40,448 bases of DNA from Sphingobacteriia bacterium. Lineage in GTDB: Bacteria > Bacteroidota > Bacteroidia > NS11-12g > UBA9320. The first letter of the stretch is position 1; each line of letters begins with the position of its first letter. The stretch spans positions 1-40,448 of the forward strand of contig VMDK01000006.1 in NCBI GenBank assembly GCA_008080835.1, written 5' to 3'. The translations under genes and the position numbers were made by a program. Shown in pieces: positions 7,821-16,442 of this stretch. The notes under the pieces were generated by a model. The model ran no database searches. It saw nothing but the letters and a program-made list of their open reading frames with translations, and had not been told where the DNA came from.

Positions 7821-9197
7821 CTAAAGGGTGCCAAGAGCCATTTGTAACTCTGTGGCGGCTACCATGAATTCGTAAAGTGCATTACTGTATCTTATCTCAG
7901 CTTGCGTTCTGTCTGATTCGGCTTGAGCTAGTTCCATAGATGAACCTACACCTTCTCGGAACTTGATCTCGGCAACGCGATGTATCTCACGAGCCAACTC
8001 ACGACTTTCCTTTTCATTCGAAAGGGTACTCGAAGTAGTGGCATACCTCAGTTCCGCCTGAGCCACTTCGGTATAGATCGCATTCCGCGTATTATTTAAT
8101 GTATTCTTATCCTGTTCGAGTTTGATCCGTGCTTCCGAGATCTTCGCTTTCTTATACAGACCGTCGAAGATCGGAATGCTCAGATTCAGGCTATAAGTTG
8201 TACCCGGATACCAGGTTTTCCCCAGATCCGTGAATTCCGCCTGACTGGAAAAGGAGTTCTGTTGATGGCTGACGTTCAGATATAAGTTAGGGACGTAACC
8301 TACCTTGTATCTACGCACGTTCAAGCTGTCGAGCGCGATCTGCTGCGACAGGATGTCGTATTCCACACGATTCTCAATGTTGAATCTCTCGGCCTGCACC
8401 ATGCCATGGCCGTTTTTGAATCGTTCCAGATCGCCGTCCAATTTTATCGGCGTTTCTACCGGCATGCCTATCGAGAGCTTGAAGACCATTTTCATAAGGT
8501 CTCTCTGACCTTTTAAGTTGTTCACCTGAGTAGCCAGTGTGGAACGAGTCAGTTTCAGGCGGTCTACATCCAGTTTTTCAACCATTCCCGCTTCGTACAT
8601 CTGCTGGATGTCTCGAAGGCTCTTTTCCACCGTTCTCAGGTTATTTACTACGAGTTGGTAATTTTCATTGGCGATCAAGACACCGTAGAATGACTTGGTT
8701 ACTTCAGCAGTGATGTCAACTTCTTTCTTTTGTTGAAGAAGTTCGCTCATATTCACATACTGCTTGGCTGCTTTCAACCCTAAAAAGAACGTTCCGTCAA
8801 AAACCAGCTGTCGCATACTTACCGATCCGGTCATCATGGACGGCGCACCGAATTGGACCTCCTGAGGAGCACCTAATTGTATGGGACCGGATGGGATAAG
8901 ACCCTCCTCCATGAGAACGCCATAGATGGCAGGGGAGAGAAAGTCAGGTAATTGCTGTGCTGCGATCTGAATATTGTGAACAAAGCTCGCATTGGCATTG
9001 ACTTGAGGAAGCCCTGTTGCAACAATGCTCTTGACTGTCTGCTCCGAATACTTGACATCCAGTTCAGCATTCTTAAGTGCAGTGTTATGCTCCTTTGCAT
9101 ACTGAAGTGCTGCTTCCAAGCTCAGGAAAGTGGTATCCTGAGCCTGCACCACTGTGCCAACTATAAGCAGGATATAAAAAATGATGCTTTTCTTCAT
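7821..9197 (-). CDS. TolC-family outer-membrane efflux protein
   Basis: Outer-membrane channel of the tripartite pump. The 458 residues begin with a signal peptide (MKKSIIFYILLIVGTVVQA). The two-repeat TolC architecture follows: LSLEAALQYAKEHNTALKNAELDVKYSEQ at the first repeat, and long helices with the repeated pattern of coiled-coil residues and AELRYATTSSTLSNEKES before the second-repeat motif (AQAESDRTQAEIRYSNALYEF). It starts 2 bp after the tetR stop codon and ends 37 bp before the adaptor start, which supports one transcript for regulator, channel, adaptor and pump. Confidence 0.93.
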   Translation of the reverse strand: MKKSIIFYILLIVGTVVQAQDTTFLSLEAALQYAKEHNTALKNAELDVKYSEQTVKSIVATGLPQVNANASFVHNIQIAAQQLPDFLSPAIYGVLMEEGLIPSGPIQLGAPQEVQFGAPSMMTGSVSMRQLVFDGTFFLGLKAAKQYVNMSELLQQKKEVDITAEVTKSFYGVLIANENYQLVVNNLRTVEKSLRDIQQMYEAGMVEKLDVDRLKLTRSTLATQVNNLKGQRDLMKMVFKLSIGMPVETPIKLDGDLERFKNGHGMVQAERFNIENRVEYDILSQQIALDSLNVRRYKVGYVPNLYLNVSHQQNSFSSQAEFTDLGKTWYPGTTYSLNLSIPIFDGLYKKAKISEARIKLEQDKNTLNNTRNAIYTEVAQAELRYATTSSTLSNEKESRELAREIHRVAEIKFREGVGSSMELAQAESDRTQAEIRYSNALYEFMVAATELQMALGTL

Positions 9198-9199
9198 TT

Positions 9200-9820
9200 T
9201 TAGATTGCGTTGAGTAGTTCGTTATGTGTGATTAAATAGTCTTTGCCTTTTTTACTGACCACGCCATTGAGGTGGTAGAACATGGCCTGATGGACAAGAT
9301 CCCTGAATCGGAACCGACTCAGTGGGAATAGCTCTGTATCCGAGATGCTCTCGATCAGTTTGATGTACAATCGAGCCACGATCATTTCGTCGAGATCCTC
9401 CCGATACCAACCGGTAGACTTGCCTTCTTTCATGTTCCGCATGACCTCTTCATAGATGTGCTTCGAGCGAAACTCTTCAAAAACCTTCCAGGATTGTGGG
9501 TAGTACTTCTGTAGATCATAAATGAGCGATGAATGCACATCTCTCATGGTGATCGCAACTTGATGTGCAAGATTCAGCATTTGCTGAACCGGATTCTCTC
9601 CGGATGTTAGGCACATGTCGCATGAGAGTTTGTGCCCTTCAATAAAAGTTCCAACAGCAGTGTTAACCAGCTCCTCCTTGTCGTTGATGTACAGGTAAAG
9701 TGTTTTCTTGCTGATGCCCAATTCACGGGCGATGTCATCCATACTCACACTCTTGATCCCAAAGCGCATGAAAAGCTTCATGGCTTCTTCAACGATCTTA
9801 TCTCTTTCTTCTTGATTCAT
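9200..9820 (-). CDS. TetR/AcrR-family transcriptional regulator of the efflux operon
   Basis: One-component repressor of 206 residues. The N-terminal helix-turn-helix is at about residues 26-46 (SMDDIARELGISKKTLYLYI), a typical TetR pattern. The C-terminal ligand domain is not conserved enough to name the inducer. It contains Cys and Met residues (SCDMCLTSG), but no metal site is assured. Start 9820 (MNQEERDK) is preferred; an upstream ATG at 9841 would add seven residues. It is the first gene of the minus-strand operon, 2 bp ahead of tolC, and a perfect palindrome lies 32 bp upstream of the start codon. Autorepression together with the pump genes is the natural inference. Confidence 0.9.
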   Translation of the reverse strand: MNQEERDKIVEEAMKLFMRFGIKSVSMDDIARELGISKKTLYLYINDKEELVNTAVGTFIEGHKLSCDMCLTSGENPVQQMLNLAHQVAITMRDVHSSLIYDLQKYYPQSWKVFEEFRSKHIYEEVMRNMKEGKSTGWYREDLDEMIVARLYIKLIESISDTELFPLSRFRFRDLVHQAMFYHLNGVVSKKGKDYLITHNELLNAI

Positions 9821-9851
9821 TTTCGGGTGCGAATGTAGCATTTTGCACTAC

Positions 9852-9879
9852 GGAAACTTTAATTAATCTTAAAGTTTCC
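9852..9879. promoter_or_regulatory. Perfect 28-bp palindrome, probable TetR operator
   Basis: The arms GGAAACTTTAA (9852-9862) and TTAAAGTTTCC (9869-9879) are perfect inverted repeats around a 6-bp spacer. The site is in the divergent region between the TetR efflux operon and the uridine kinase gene. TetR-family operators are typically palindromes of 15-30 bp placed like this. No T-tract argues against a terminator. Confidence 0.65.
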
Positions 9880-9953
9880 ACGGTTTTTGTGTTTTTATCG
9901 ATGAACGGAACAAAAGGCATGGATTAAATTCGGCCACTCAAAAGGGTATTTAT

Positions 9954-10571
9954 ATGTACTTGATCGGAATAGCAGGAGGAAGTGCCTCGGGTAAAACGAC
10001 CTTTATCAGGGAGTTGCATCGTCAATTCAACGATCAGGAAATATGTGTGATCAGTCAGGATCATTACTATAAGCCGTTATCCGAACAAGTTGCCGACGAG
10101 AATGGTGAGATCAATTTTGATGACCCAAACGGAATCGATTTTGGTCGGCTGAAGCGCGATATCCGCGCATTGAAGCGAGGCAAAAAGGTCGACATCGTAG
10201 AATATACGTTCAATAATCCCAACAAATTTCCACAGCCGCTCACATTCCATCCGGCACCCGTTGTCATCGTCGAGGGTTTGTTCATCTATACAGACGAACA
10301 ACTCGGAAAGTTATTTGATCTGAAATTGTACATAGAAGCTGATCTAGACGTCATGTTGCAACGCAGAATGGAGCGAGATACAAAGGAGCGGGGGATGAAT
10401 AAACAGCAAGTGCACTATCAATGGGAAAACCATGTTTTACCTTCTTATGAGCGCTTCTTATTGCCTTACAGGGAACATGTCGATATGGTCATCTTGAACA
10501 ATACTCATTTCAAAGAGAGTCTGAAGGTGGTAGTGAACCACATTGGATCGGTGATGGAAAACGCTCAATGA
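9954..10571 (+). CDS. udk: Uridine kinase
   Basis: Cytoplasmic pyrimidine-salvage kinase that phosphorylates uridine (and usually cytidine) to UMP/CMP. The 205 residues carry the P-loop GGSASGKTT (8-16), the substrate segment SQDHYYKP (about 36-43) and NFDDPNGIDF (about 55-64). The VIVEGLFIY strand and the lid region RRMERDTKERG (about 141-151) complete the uridine-kinase pattern. Length matches the family. It is divergent from the efflux operon and shares the palindrome-containing upstream region, though it need not share regulation. The septum-initiator gene that often follows udk in relatives is absent; secDF comes next. Confidence 0.92.
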   Translation: MYLIGIAGGSASGKTTFIRELHRQFNDQEICVISQDHYYKPLSEQVADENGEINFDDPNGIDFGRLKRDIRALKRGKKVDIVEYTFNNPNKFPQPLTFHPAPVVIVEGLFIYTDEQLGKLFDLKLYIEADLDVMLQRRMERDTKERGMNKQQVHYQWENHVLPSYERFLLPYREHVDMVILNNTHFKESLKVVVNHIGSVMENAQ

Positions 10572-10630
10572 CAGATTTGTCGCTGATTTGAGCTCGTTTC
10601 GAATTCCCTTGAAAATCGCTGTTCAGCTAA

Positions 10631-10661
10631 TTGCTAGTTAGCGAATTTCCGCTTACTTTTG
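10631..10661 (+). promoter_or_regulatory. Bacteroidota-type promoter of secDF
   Basis: TTG at 10631-10633, a 20-nt spacer and TACTTTTG at 10654-10661 match the sigma-A-type consensus TTG-N19/20-TAnnTTTG. The predicted leader to the secDF start codon is about 37 nt. Confidence 0.75.
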
Positions 10662-10702
10662 CGGACTTTCTGAAAAAGGAAAGCAATAGGAATTAATTAC
10701 GA

Positions 10703-13700
10703 ATGAAGAACAAAGGATTTATCAGATTCGTCACTATCCTGCTCGCGATCGTGAGTGTTTATCAGCTCTCTTTCACGCTGATCACAAGGAATGTTGAGAA
10801 GGATGCGAAGGCATATGCACTTGAAAGTGGCCAACGCTACAAAGATGTGATCGATTCACTGCGCGGAGTTGAGGTATACAACCTGGGTGTCGCTCAGTTC
10901 AGTTATCAAGAATGTAAAAAACGAGAGATCAACCTCGGTCTTGACCTTCAAGGTGGAATGAACGTTACTCTGGAAGTGTCGGTGCCAAGCTTGGTGAACT
11001 CGCTTGCCGATAACGATGAGGATGCTCAATTCCAACAAGCGTTGACAGAAGCGAGAAAAGAATATCTCGGACAACAGAACTTCATTGATCTGTTCGCTTC
11101 GAAATATGAGAATCTGAATCCGGGCAACGGTCTGGCAAGGATCTTCTACCGCAAAGAGCGTAAAGAAGCACTTCCTAACCAGTATAACAGTACGAACAAA
11201 GAGGTTTACGACTGGCTTAAGTCAGAAGCAAACGCTGCTTTGAACAGAACATACGAGATCGTGAAAACGCGTATCGACCAGTTCAACGTGGCTCAGCCTA
11301 ACGTTCAATTGCTCGATAACGGTCGGATCTCAGTGGAACTTCCGGGGGTTGATAATCCGGATCGTATCCGCGACATTCTTCAAAGTTCAGCACAGCTCGA
11401 ATTCTGGCAGGTATATCGCAACTTCCAGGCATTTGAATTCCTGCAGGAAGCCGACAAGATCATCGCTGCTCGATTGGATCTGGAAAGTGAAAAAGACAGT
11501 ACGGATACTGAAGAAGGCACCGGACTGCAACCGGCAGATATTGAAGATAACTCATCCGAGTTGGAAGCAGTTACCCTGGAGCCGGTCGGTGGTACAGAGA
11601 CTGTCGACACAAACGGTCTTACTTCACCGGATACGAATTCACTTGCTGCTGCGGCAAATGATACTTCTGCAACAGACACTGCTCAGCAGCTTTCTCGTGA
11701 GGAATTCCTCAAGCAGAACCCACTCGTTGCTCGCTTGATCCCTAATGCGGATCAAACCAATAACCAATGGAATCCTTCAGCACCTATCGGATATGTTGCG
11801 AAAAAAGATCGCGAATTCTTCGATCAATGGCTGAACGATCCTGAAGTAAAAGACGCACTTCCTGATGACCTGAACTTCCGCTGGAGTTATAAACCAACTC
11901 CGGATGGTAGCTTCTATATGATCTATGCTCTGAAGTCATCTCTCGATAATCGCCCCGCACTGGAAGGAGACGTGGTAACGAATGCTCGTCCAACTCTCGA
12001 CAACGTAGGACGCTACAAAGTATCGATGAGCATGAACAAGCAAGGTGCAAAGGAATGGAGGATCATCACGAGCAACGCCAAGGATAATAAAGATCCTATC
12101 GCGATCGTGCTCGACTCAATGGTCTACAGCGCACCAGCTGTTCAGGACGAGATCCCGAACGGTCAGTCTGAGATCAGTGGAGACTTCAGCGTGGAAGACG
12201 CAGAAGACCTTGCGAACATCTTGAAAGCAGGACGTATGGATGCTCCTGCACATATTGTAGAAGAAAGTGTAGTTGGTCCTAGTCTTGGCCAAGCTGCGAT
12301 CGACGCAGGTTTGTTGTCGCTCGTGATCGGATTTGTACTCGTGATCGTATTCATGATCTTGTACTATGCGAAAGCAGGACTTTATGCAGTAGTGGCACTT
12401 CTCGCCAACTTATTCTTCATCCTTGGAGTTCTCTCCGGATATGGAGCTGCCTTGACGCTTCCTGGTATGGCCGGTCTGGTACTGACTATCGGTATGGCGG
12501 TGGATGCCAACGTGCTGATCTTCGAACGTATCAAAGAAGAACTGGTAACAGGAAAAGGCTTCAAAGCGGCAGTCAAGAATGGTTATCGTGCGGCGTACTC
12601 ATCGATCATCGATGCGAACATCACCACGCTTATCGCGGCCATGATCCTCATGTCCTTCGGAAAAGGACCTGTTGCAGGTTTCGCGATCATCCTCTTCATC
12701 GGTATCCTGTCGTCGCTGTTCACAGCCATCTTCCTGACACGCTTGTTCGTAGAGTGGGATATCAAGAAAGGAACTGAAACACCATTCTCCACTGCGTTCA
12801 GTAAGAATATCTTCTCGTCGTTCAACTGGAGCTTTATTGCAAACAGAAAGAAATTCTACATCGTATCGTCGATCATCATCCTTGCTGGTGTTGGTTCGTT
12901 GTTCACGAAAGGATTGTCGACGGGAGTTGACTTCAAAGGAGGCTGGTCTTATGTGATCAAACTTGATGAGAATGCAAGTACGGAAGATGTCCGTTCGGCG
13001 ATCTCAGAAGTTATTCCTGAAACAGTTGAAGTAAAAACATACGGAACCGGTAACCAATTCAAGGTTACTACTTCTTATTGGATCAACTCACAAAGCGCAG
13101 AAGCCGGAACAGAAGTGAAGGCAAAACTTCTCGAGGGATTGACGAAATTCAATGCAACAGACGATAACGTTCTGTCCGAAAGTAAAGTAGGACCTACCAT
13201 TGCAAAGGATATCAAGGTTGATTCAACCTGGGCTATCGTGTTGTCCCTCATCGGTATGTTCCTTTACATTGTGGTACGATTCCGCAAATGGGGATATGGA
13301 CTCGGAGCGACTATCGCTCTCTTCCACGACGTATTGATCGTATTCTCGATCTACTCGATCTTCTACGGTATCCTTCCGTTTACCATGGATATTGACCAGG
13401 CATTCATTGCGGCGATCCTTACGGTGGTTGGTTACTCGATCAACGATACCGTGGTTGTGTTCGACCGTGTTCGTGAATTCCTTGGTTCCCACAAGTACGA
13501 AAAGGATTCTGCCGGTGTGATCAACAACGCGATCAATCAGACATTGAGTCGTACGTTGGTGACGTCACTTACTACGTTGCTCGTAGTTGTGATCCTCTTC
13601 ACATTTGGAGGAGAAGGTCTGAAAGGATTTACATTCGCCCTTCTGGTCGGTGTAGCTGTCGGAACCTATTCATCTATCTGTATCGCGACTCCGGTCGTGG

Positions 13701-13732
13701 TTGATATCACTACAAAAGACAAAGGCAAATAA
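10703..13732 (+). CDS. secDF: Fused protein translocase subunit SecDF
   Basis: Proton-motive-force-driven accessory of the Sec translocon that pulls exported proteins out on the periplasmic side. SecD and SecF are fused in one 1009-residue chain, as usual in this phylum. TM1 is at residues 6-28 and INLGLDLQGGMNVTLEV marks the SecD P1 start (about 76). The SecD signature GMAVDANVLIFERIKEE (597-613) contains the key Asp601. The SecF half starts near 715 with its own TM and carries GYSINDTVVVFDRVREFL. Residues about 260-335 are a low-complexity Ser/Thr/Asp/Glu/Ala stretch inserted in the P1 periplasmic domain. It has its own promoter and terminator. Confidence 0.96.
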   Translation: MKNKGFIRFVTILLAIVSVYQLSFTLITRNVEKDAKAYALESGQRYKDVIDSLRGVEVYNLGVAQFSYQECKKREINLGLDLQGGMNVTLEVSVPSLVNSLADNDEDAQFQQALTEARKEYLGQQNFIDLFASKYENLNPGNGLARIFYRKERKEALPNQYNSTNKEVYDWLKSEANAALNRTYEIVKTRIDQFNVAQPNVQLLDNGRISVELPGVDNPDRIRDILQSSAQLEFWQVYRNFQAFEFLQEADKIIAARLDLESEKDSTDTEEGTGLQPADIEDNSSELEAVTLEPVGGTETVDTNGLTSPDTNSLAAAANDTSATDTAQQLSREEFLKQNPLVARLIPNADQTNNQWNPSAPIGYVAKKDREFFDQWLNDPEVKDALPDDLNFRWSYKPTPDGSFYMIYALKSSLDNRPALEGDVVTNARPTLDNVGRYKVSMSMNKQGAKEWRIITSNAKDNKDPIAIVLDSMVYSAPAVQDEIPNGQSEISGDFSVEDAEDLANILKAGRMDAPAHIVEESVVGPSLGQAAIDAGLLSLVIGFVLVIVFMILYYAKAGLYAVVALLANLFFILGVLSGYGAALTLPGMAGLVLTIGMAVDANVLIFERIKEELVTGKGFKAAVKNGYRAAYSSIIDANITTLIAAMILMSFGKGPVAGFAIILFIGILSSLFTAIFLTRLFVEWDIKKGTETPFSTAFSKNIFSSFNWSFIANRKKFYIVSSIIILAGVGSLFTKGLSTGVDFKGGWSYVIKLDENASTEDVRSAISEVIPETVEVKTYGTGNQFKVTTSYWINSQSAEAGTEVKAKLLEGLTKFNATDDNVLSESKVGPTIAKDIKVDSTWAIVLSLIGMFLYIVVRFRKWGYGLGATIALFHDVLIVFSIYSIFYGILPFTMDIDQAFIAAILTVVGYSINDTVVVFDRVREFLGSHKYEKDSAGVINNAINQTLSRTLVTSLTTLLVVVILFTFGGEGLKGFTFALLVGVAVGTYSSICIATPVVVDITTKDKGK

Positions 13733-13747
13733 TTCAGCCTGAATCAT

Positions 13748-13790
13748 AACAGAAAAGGGATCTATATTTGAAGGTCCCTTTTCTGTTTAT
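13748..13790 (+). terminator. Intrinsic terminator of secDF
   Basis: A perfect 13-bp stem (13748-13760 with 13775-13787, core AGAAAAGGGA/TCCCTTTTCT) closes a 14-nt loop. It begins 15 nt after the stop codon. Confidence 0.8.
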
Positions 13791-13791
13791 G

Positions 13792-13812
13792 GTCTTTGGC
13801 CCTTAGTCTTTA
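13792..13812. repeat. Short heptamer array (GTCTTTG/GCCCTTA/GTCTTTA)
   Basis: Three degenerate 7-nt words in perfect register. The inverse-orientation counterpart is at 13950-13978 near the dnaA stop codon. The two also flank an inverted AGATTCCGA pair (13818-13826 and 13914-13922). Confidence 0.55.
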
Positions 13813-13949
13813 GATGAAGATTCCGACAGGATTTAAGCACTATGCGATTGCTGATCCTGCACATCTGCACATAAAAAGCGTGCTTCTTAAACACAACATG
13901 AACAGGAAAGGTCTCGGAATCTGAACCCAAGGATCTAAGCCAATAGCTC

Positions 13950-13978
13950 AAAAGCTAAAGACTAAAAGCTAAAGACTA
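13950..13978. repeat. Tandem 14-bp repeat (2 x heptamer pair) touching the dnaA stop codon
   Basis: AAAAGCTAAAGACT occurs twice back to back (13950-13963, 13964-13977). The second copy provides part of the dnaA TAG stop codon (13976-13978). On the minus strand it reads as alternating AGTCTTT/AGCTTTT heptamers. Confidence 0.85.
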
Positions 13979-15412
13979 ATAAGTATTGATCTTGATCCGC
14001 TTGGAGATCTCTTCGACGTCACCGCGGAATTTCTTATCCGTATCGATGAGGTCATTCACCGTTTGGCAGGCATGGATCACTGTACTGTGATCACGACCGC
14101 CGAAGTGCATTCCGATCTTTTTAAGCGGAGCCTTGGTGAGCTGCTTTGCAAAGTACATGGAGATCTGTCTCGCTTGAACGATCTCGCGCTTACGTGTTTT
14201 GCTCTTAAGCTGATCTACTGTCAGAGAGTAGTAATCGGAAACCAGTTTTTGGATATACTCGATGGAGATCTCTCTGGATGCATTCTTGACGAAGTTCTTG
14301 ATCATCTTCTTCGCGAGTTCCAGATCGATATCCTTGCGATTGAGAGATGCCTGAGCCAGCAAAGAGATCAGAGCTCCTTCCAATTCGCGAATATTCGAGT
14401 CGATGTTGTGGGCCAGGTATTCGATGATCTCACTATTGAGTTGAATACCGTCCTGATACATCTTGTATTCCAAAATATTGATCCTCGTTTCCAGATCGGG
14501 AGTCTGCAGATCCGCAGAGAGTCCCCACTTGAATCGGGAAAGCAGTCTTTCATCTAGATCCTTCAGATCGCGAGGTGCACGATCGGAAGTGATGATGATC
14601 TGCTTATTGTTCTGATGCAAGTGATTGAAGATCTGGAAGAAGATCTCTTGAGTTTTTTCCTTTTTAGCAAAGAACTGCACATCGTCCACGATCAGGACGT
14701 CGAGCAGTTGATAGAAATTCAAGAAGTCATTGTTGTTTCCATTCTTGCAGGAATCAACATATTGGTTCACGAATTTCTCTGAGGAAACATATAACACCGA
14801 CTTGTTCGGAGATACTTCCTTGATCCTGTTGCCTATGGCGTGCACCAAGTGCGTTTTCCCTAATCCAACTCCACCGAAGATCATCAATGGATTGAATGCA
14901 GTACCACCAGGTTTGTTGGCAACAGCAAATCCGGCAGATCTCGGCAAACGGTTGCAATCACCTTCGATGAAATTGTCGAATGTATAGTTGCGATTGAGCT
15001 GACTGTCGATGTTGAGTTTTTTCAGACCCGGAATAATGAACGGATTGTGAATGTTCGCATTCACGTTCAATGGAGCACCCACTTCGTTCTTGTTGTTGTA
15101 CGGAGTATTCCTGGTCGGAACATTGATCGTATAAGCACGAGTGTTTGAGTTAGCGCTGTTGTCAACAATGATGTTGTATTCGAGCTTTGAGCCCGGACCT
15201 AATTCTTTTTCCAATGCCTTCTTGAGAAGAGTAACATAATGTTCCTCTAACCATTCGTAAAAGAACTGACTTGGTACCTGGATCGTCAATACCTTATCTT
15301 CAACCTTGATCGATTTGATCGGTTCAAACCAAGTTTTGAAGCTTTGAGGATTGACATTGTCCTTAATCAATTTCAGACAATTACTCCATACCTTATCGTG
15401 TTCTAAGGACAT
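13976..15412 (-). CDS. dnaA: Chromosomal replication initiator protein DnaA
   Basis: AAA+ initiator that binds DnaA boxes at oriC and melts the origin. The 478 residues show the four usual domains. Domain I (1-85) includes VWSNCLKLIKDNV and FKTWFEPI, and a variable Asn-rich linker follows (about 86-140). The AAA+ core has Walker A GGVGLGKTH (180-188), Walker B DVLIVDDVQFF (Asp243/Asp244) and a sensor/arginine-finger region LDERLLSRFKWG. The C-terminal DNA-binding helix-turn-helix carries the signature GGRDHSTVIHACQTV (438-452). dnaN and recF are not adjacent, as is common in Bacteroidota. The 118 bp upstream are AT-rich but contain no consensus DnaA box. Confidence 0.97.
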   Translation of the reverse strand: MSLEHDKVWSNCLKLIKDNVNPQSFKTWFEPIKSIKVEDKVLTIQVPSQFFYEWLEEHYVTLLKKALEKELGPGSKLEYNIIVDNSANSNTRAYTINVPTRNTPYNNKNEVGAPLNVNANIHNPFIIPGLKKLNIDSQLNRNYTFDNFIEGDCNRLPRSAGFAVANKPGGTAFNPLMIFGGVGLGKTHLVHAIGNRIKEVSPNKSVLYVSSEKFVNQYVDSCKNGNNNDFLNFYQLLDVLIVDDVQFFAKKEKTQEIFFQIFNHLHQNNKQIIITSDRAPRDLKDLDERLLSRFKWGLSADLQTPDLETRINILEYKMYQDGIQLNSEIIEYLAHNIDSNIRELEGALISLLAQASLNRKDIDLELAKKMIKNFVKNASREISIEYIQKLVSDYYSLTVDQLKSKTRKREIVQARQISMYFAKQLTKAPLKKIGMHFGGRDHSTVIHACQTVNDLIDTDKKFRGDVEEISKRIKINTY

Positions 15413-15530
15413 AGTTTTTGATTAAAAAATAGGTTTGTTGACAAGTGGTCTGAGGGGTGTCTTATTCCCCTTACGACGAGGTAAAATTGTTCAAAAAATA
15501 ATTAGAAAAAAAATTTGAAGTACTTGACTT

Positions 15531-16442
15531 TTAACAAATTTTTAACATAGTAGAATGCGGGTTTGCGGCGGTCGAAATCGTATGTGCCTCATAATCAATT
15601 TTTCCTAAATTGATACCTGCCCAACCAGTTTGACAAACCCGGATATTTTTTCCAATTTTATTTTTCAAAATCACCGGTTCCCGGAGAAAAGTATGTGTAT
15701 GTCCACCCAAAATGAGGTCAATGTTCTCAGAATATTTCGCCAAATGAACATCGGAGACTTTGTCGGAACGATACTCATAACCTAAATGCGACAAGCAGAT
15801 CACCAGATCGCATTTTAGTTTATTTTTAAGGTGATCAGCTTCCCGATTTGCAGCAGCTATTGGATCTGTGTAGCGAGTTGCGCCGAAGTGTTCTGCCGGC
15901 ACAAGGTTCTGTAAATCAATGCCTACGCCCAGAACTCCAATCTTCCATGGACCTTTCTTAATGATCGTTGAGGGTTGGAATTTATTCTTTAAAATGGTGC
16001 TGCTGAAGTCATAATTGGCAGTGAGTATCTCAAACCTTGCATGCACCAGCTGCTTGGCTAGTCCATCCAAACCGGCATCGAAGTCATGGTTGCCCAAGGT
16101 CACAGCGTCATAACCCATTGCACTCATCAACTTGAACTCCAATTCACCACCGAAGTAGTTGAAATAGGGGGTGCCTTGGAAGATATCTCCTGCATCAAGC
16201 AGGATCACATTGGATGAATCATTGCGGACTTTTTCGATCAGTGCTGCGCGCTTTGATGCCCCACCCAATCCTTCATATCTACCTCCGTCCATTGGGAACG
16301 GATCGATGCGACTGTGCCAGTCGTTCGTATATAATATGGTAAGTCCGCCCAGGGCCTTCCCAAAACTCCAAAGAGGACTTCCACCGACTGCGATTCCCGC
16401 ACCGACTTTTACACTATTGCGTATGAAATCCCTTCTATTCAT
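15531..16442 (-). CDS. 5'-nucleotidase/2',3'-cyclic phosphodiesterase catalytic (metallophosphoesterase) domain protein, Tat-exported
   Basis: Dinuclear-metal phosphatase domain of the UshA/5'-nucleotidase family that dephosphorylates nucleotides in the periplasm. The 303 residues begin with a twin-arginine signal (MNRRDFIRNS, then a weakly hydrophobic Gly/Ala stretch). The metallophosphoesterase motifs follow: NDWHSRI (Asp41, His43), LLDAGDIFQG (Asp86), LGNHDFDAG (Asn118, His119), LSHLGYE and GGHTHTF. The substrate-binding C-terminal domain of the usual about 550-residue enzyme is absent and is encoded separately by the gene just upstream, which it overlaps by 8 bp. The two products probably work as one enzyme. 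Confidence 0.9.
   Translation of the reverse strand: MNRRDFIRNSVKVGAGIAVGGSPLWSFGKALGGLTILYTNDWHSRIDPFPMDGGRYEGLGGASKRAALIEKVRNDSSNVILLDAGDIFQGTPYFNYFGGELEFKLMSAMGYDAVTLGNHDFDAGLDGLAKQLVHARFEILTANYDFSSTILKNKFQPSTIIKKGPWKIGVLGVGIDLQNLVPAEHFGATRYTDPIAAANREADHLKNKLKCDLVICLSHLGYEYRSDKVSDVHLAKYSENIDLILGGHTHTFLREPVILKNKIGKNIRVCQTGWAGINLGKIDYEAHTISTAANPHSTMLKIC

Noticed and set aside
9841-9953. TetR-region palindrome as a transcription terminator
   Set aside because: No gene ends here on either strand and no T-tract follows the hairpin.
10565-10590. Remnant of a septum-initiator gene after uridine kinase
   Set aside because: Only a seven-codon frame follows udk, with no similarity that I can support.
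15413-15530. Replication origin beside dnaA
   Set aside because: The region is AT-rich, but I found no TTATCCACA-type DnaA box in it; two or more would be expected for an origin.
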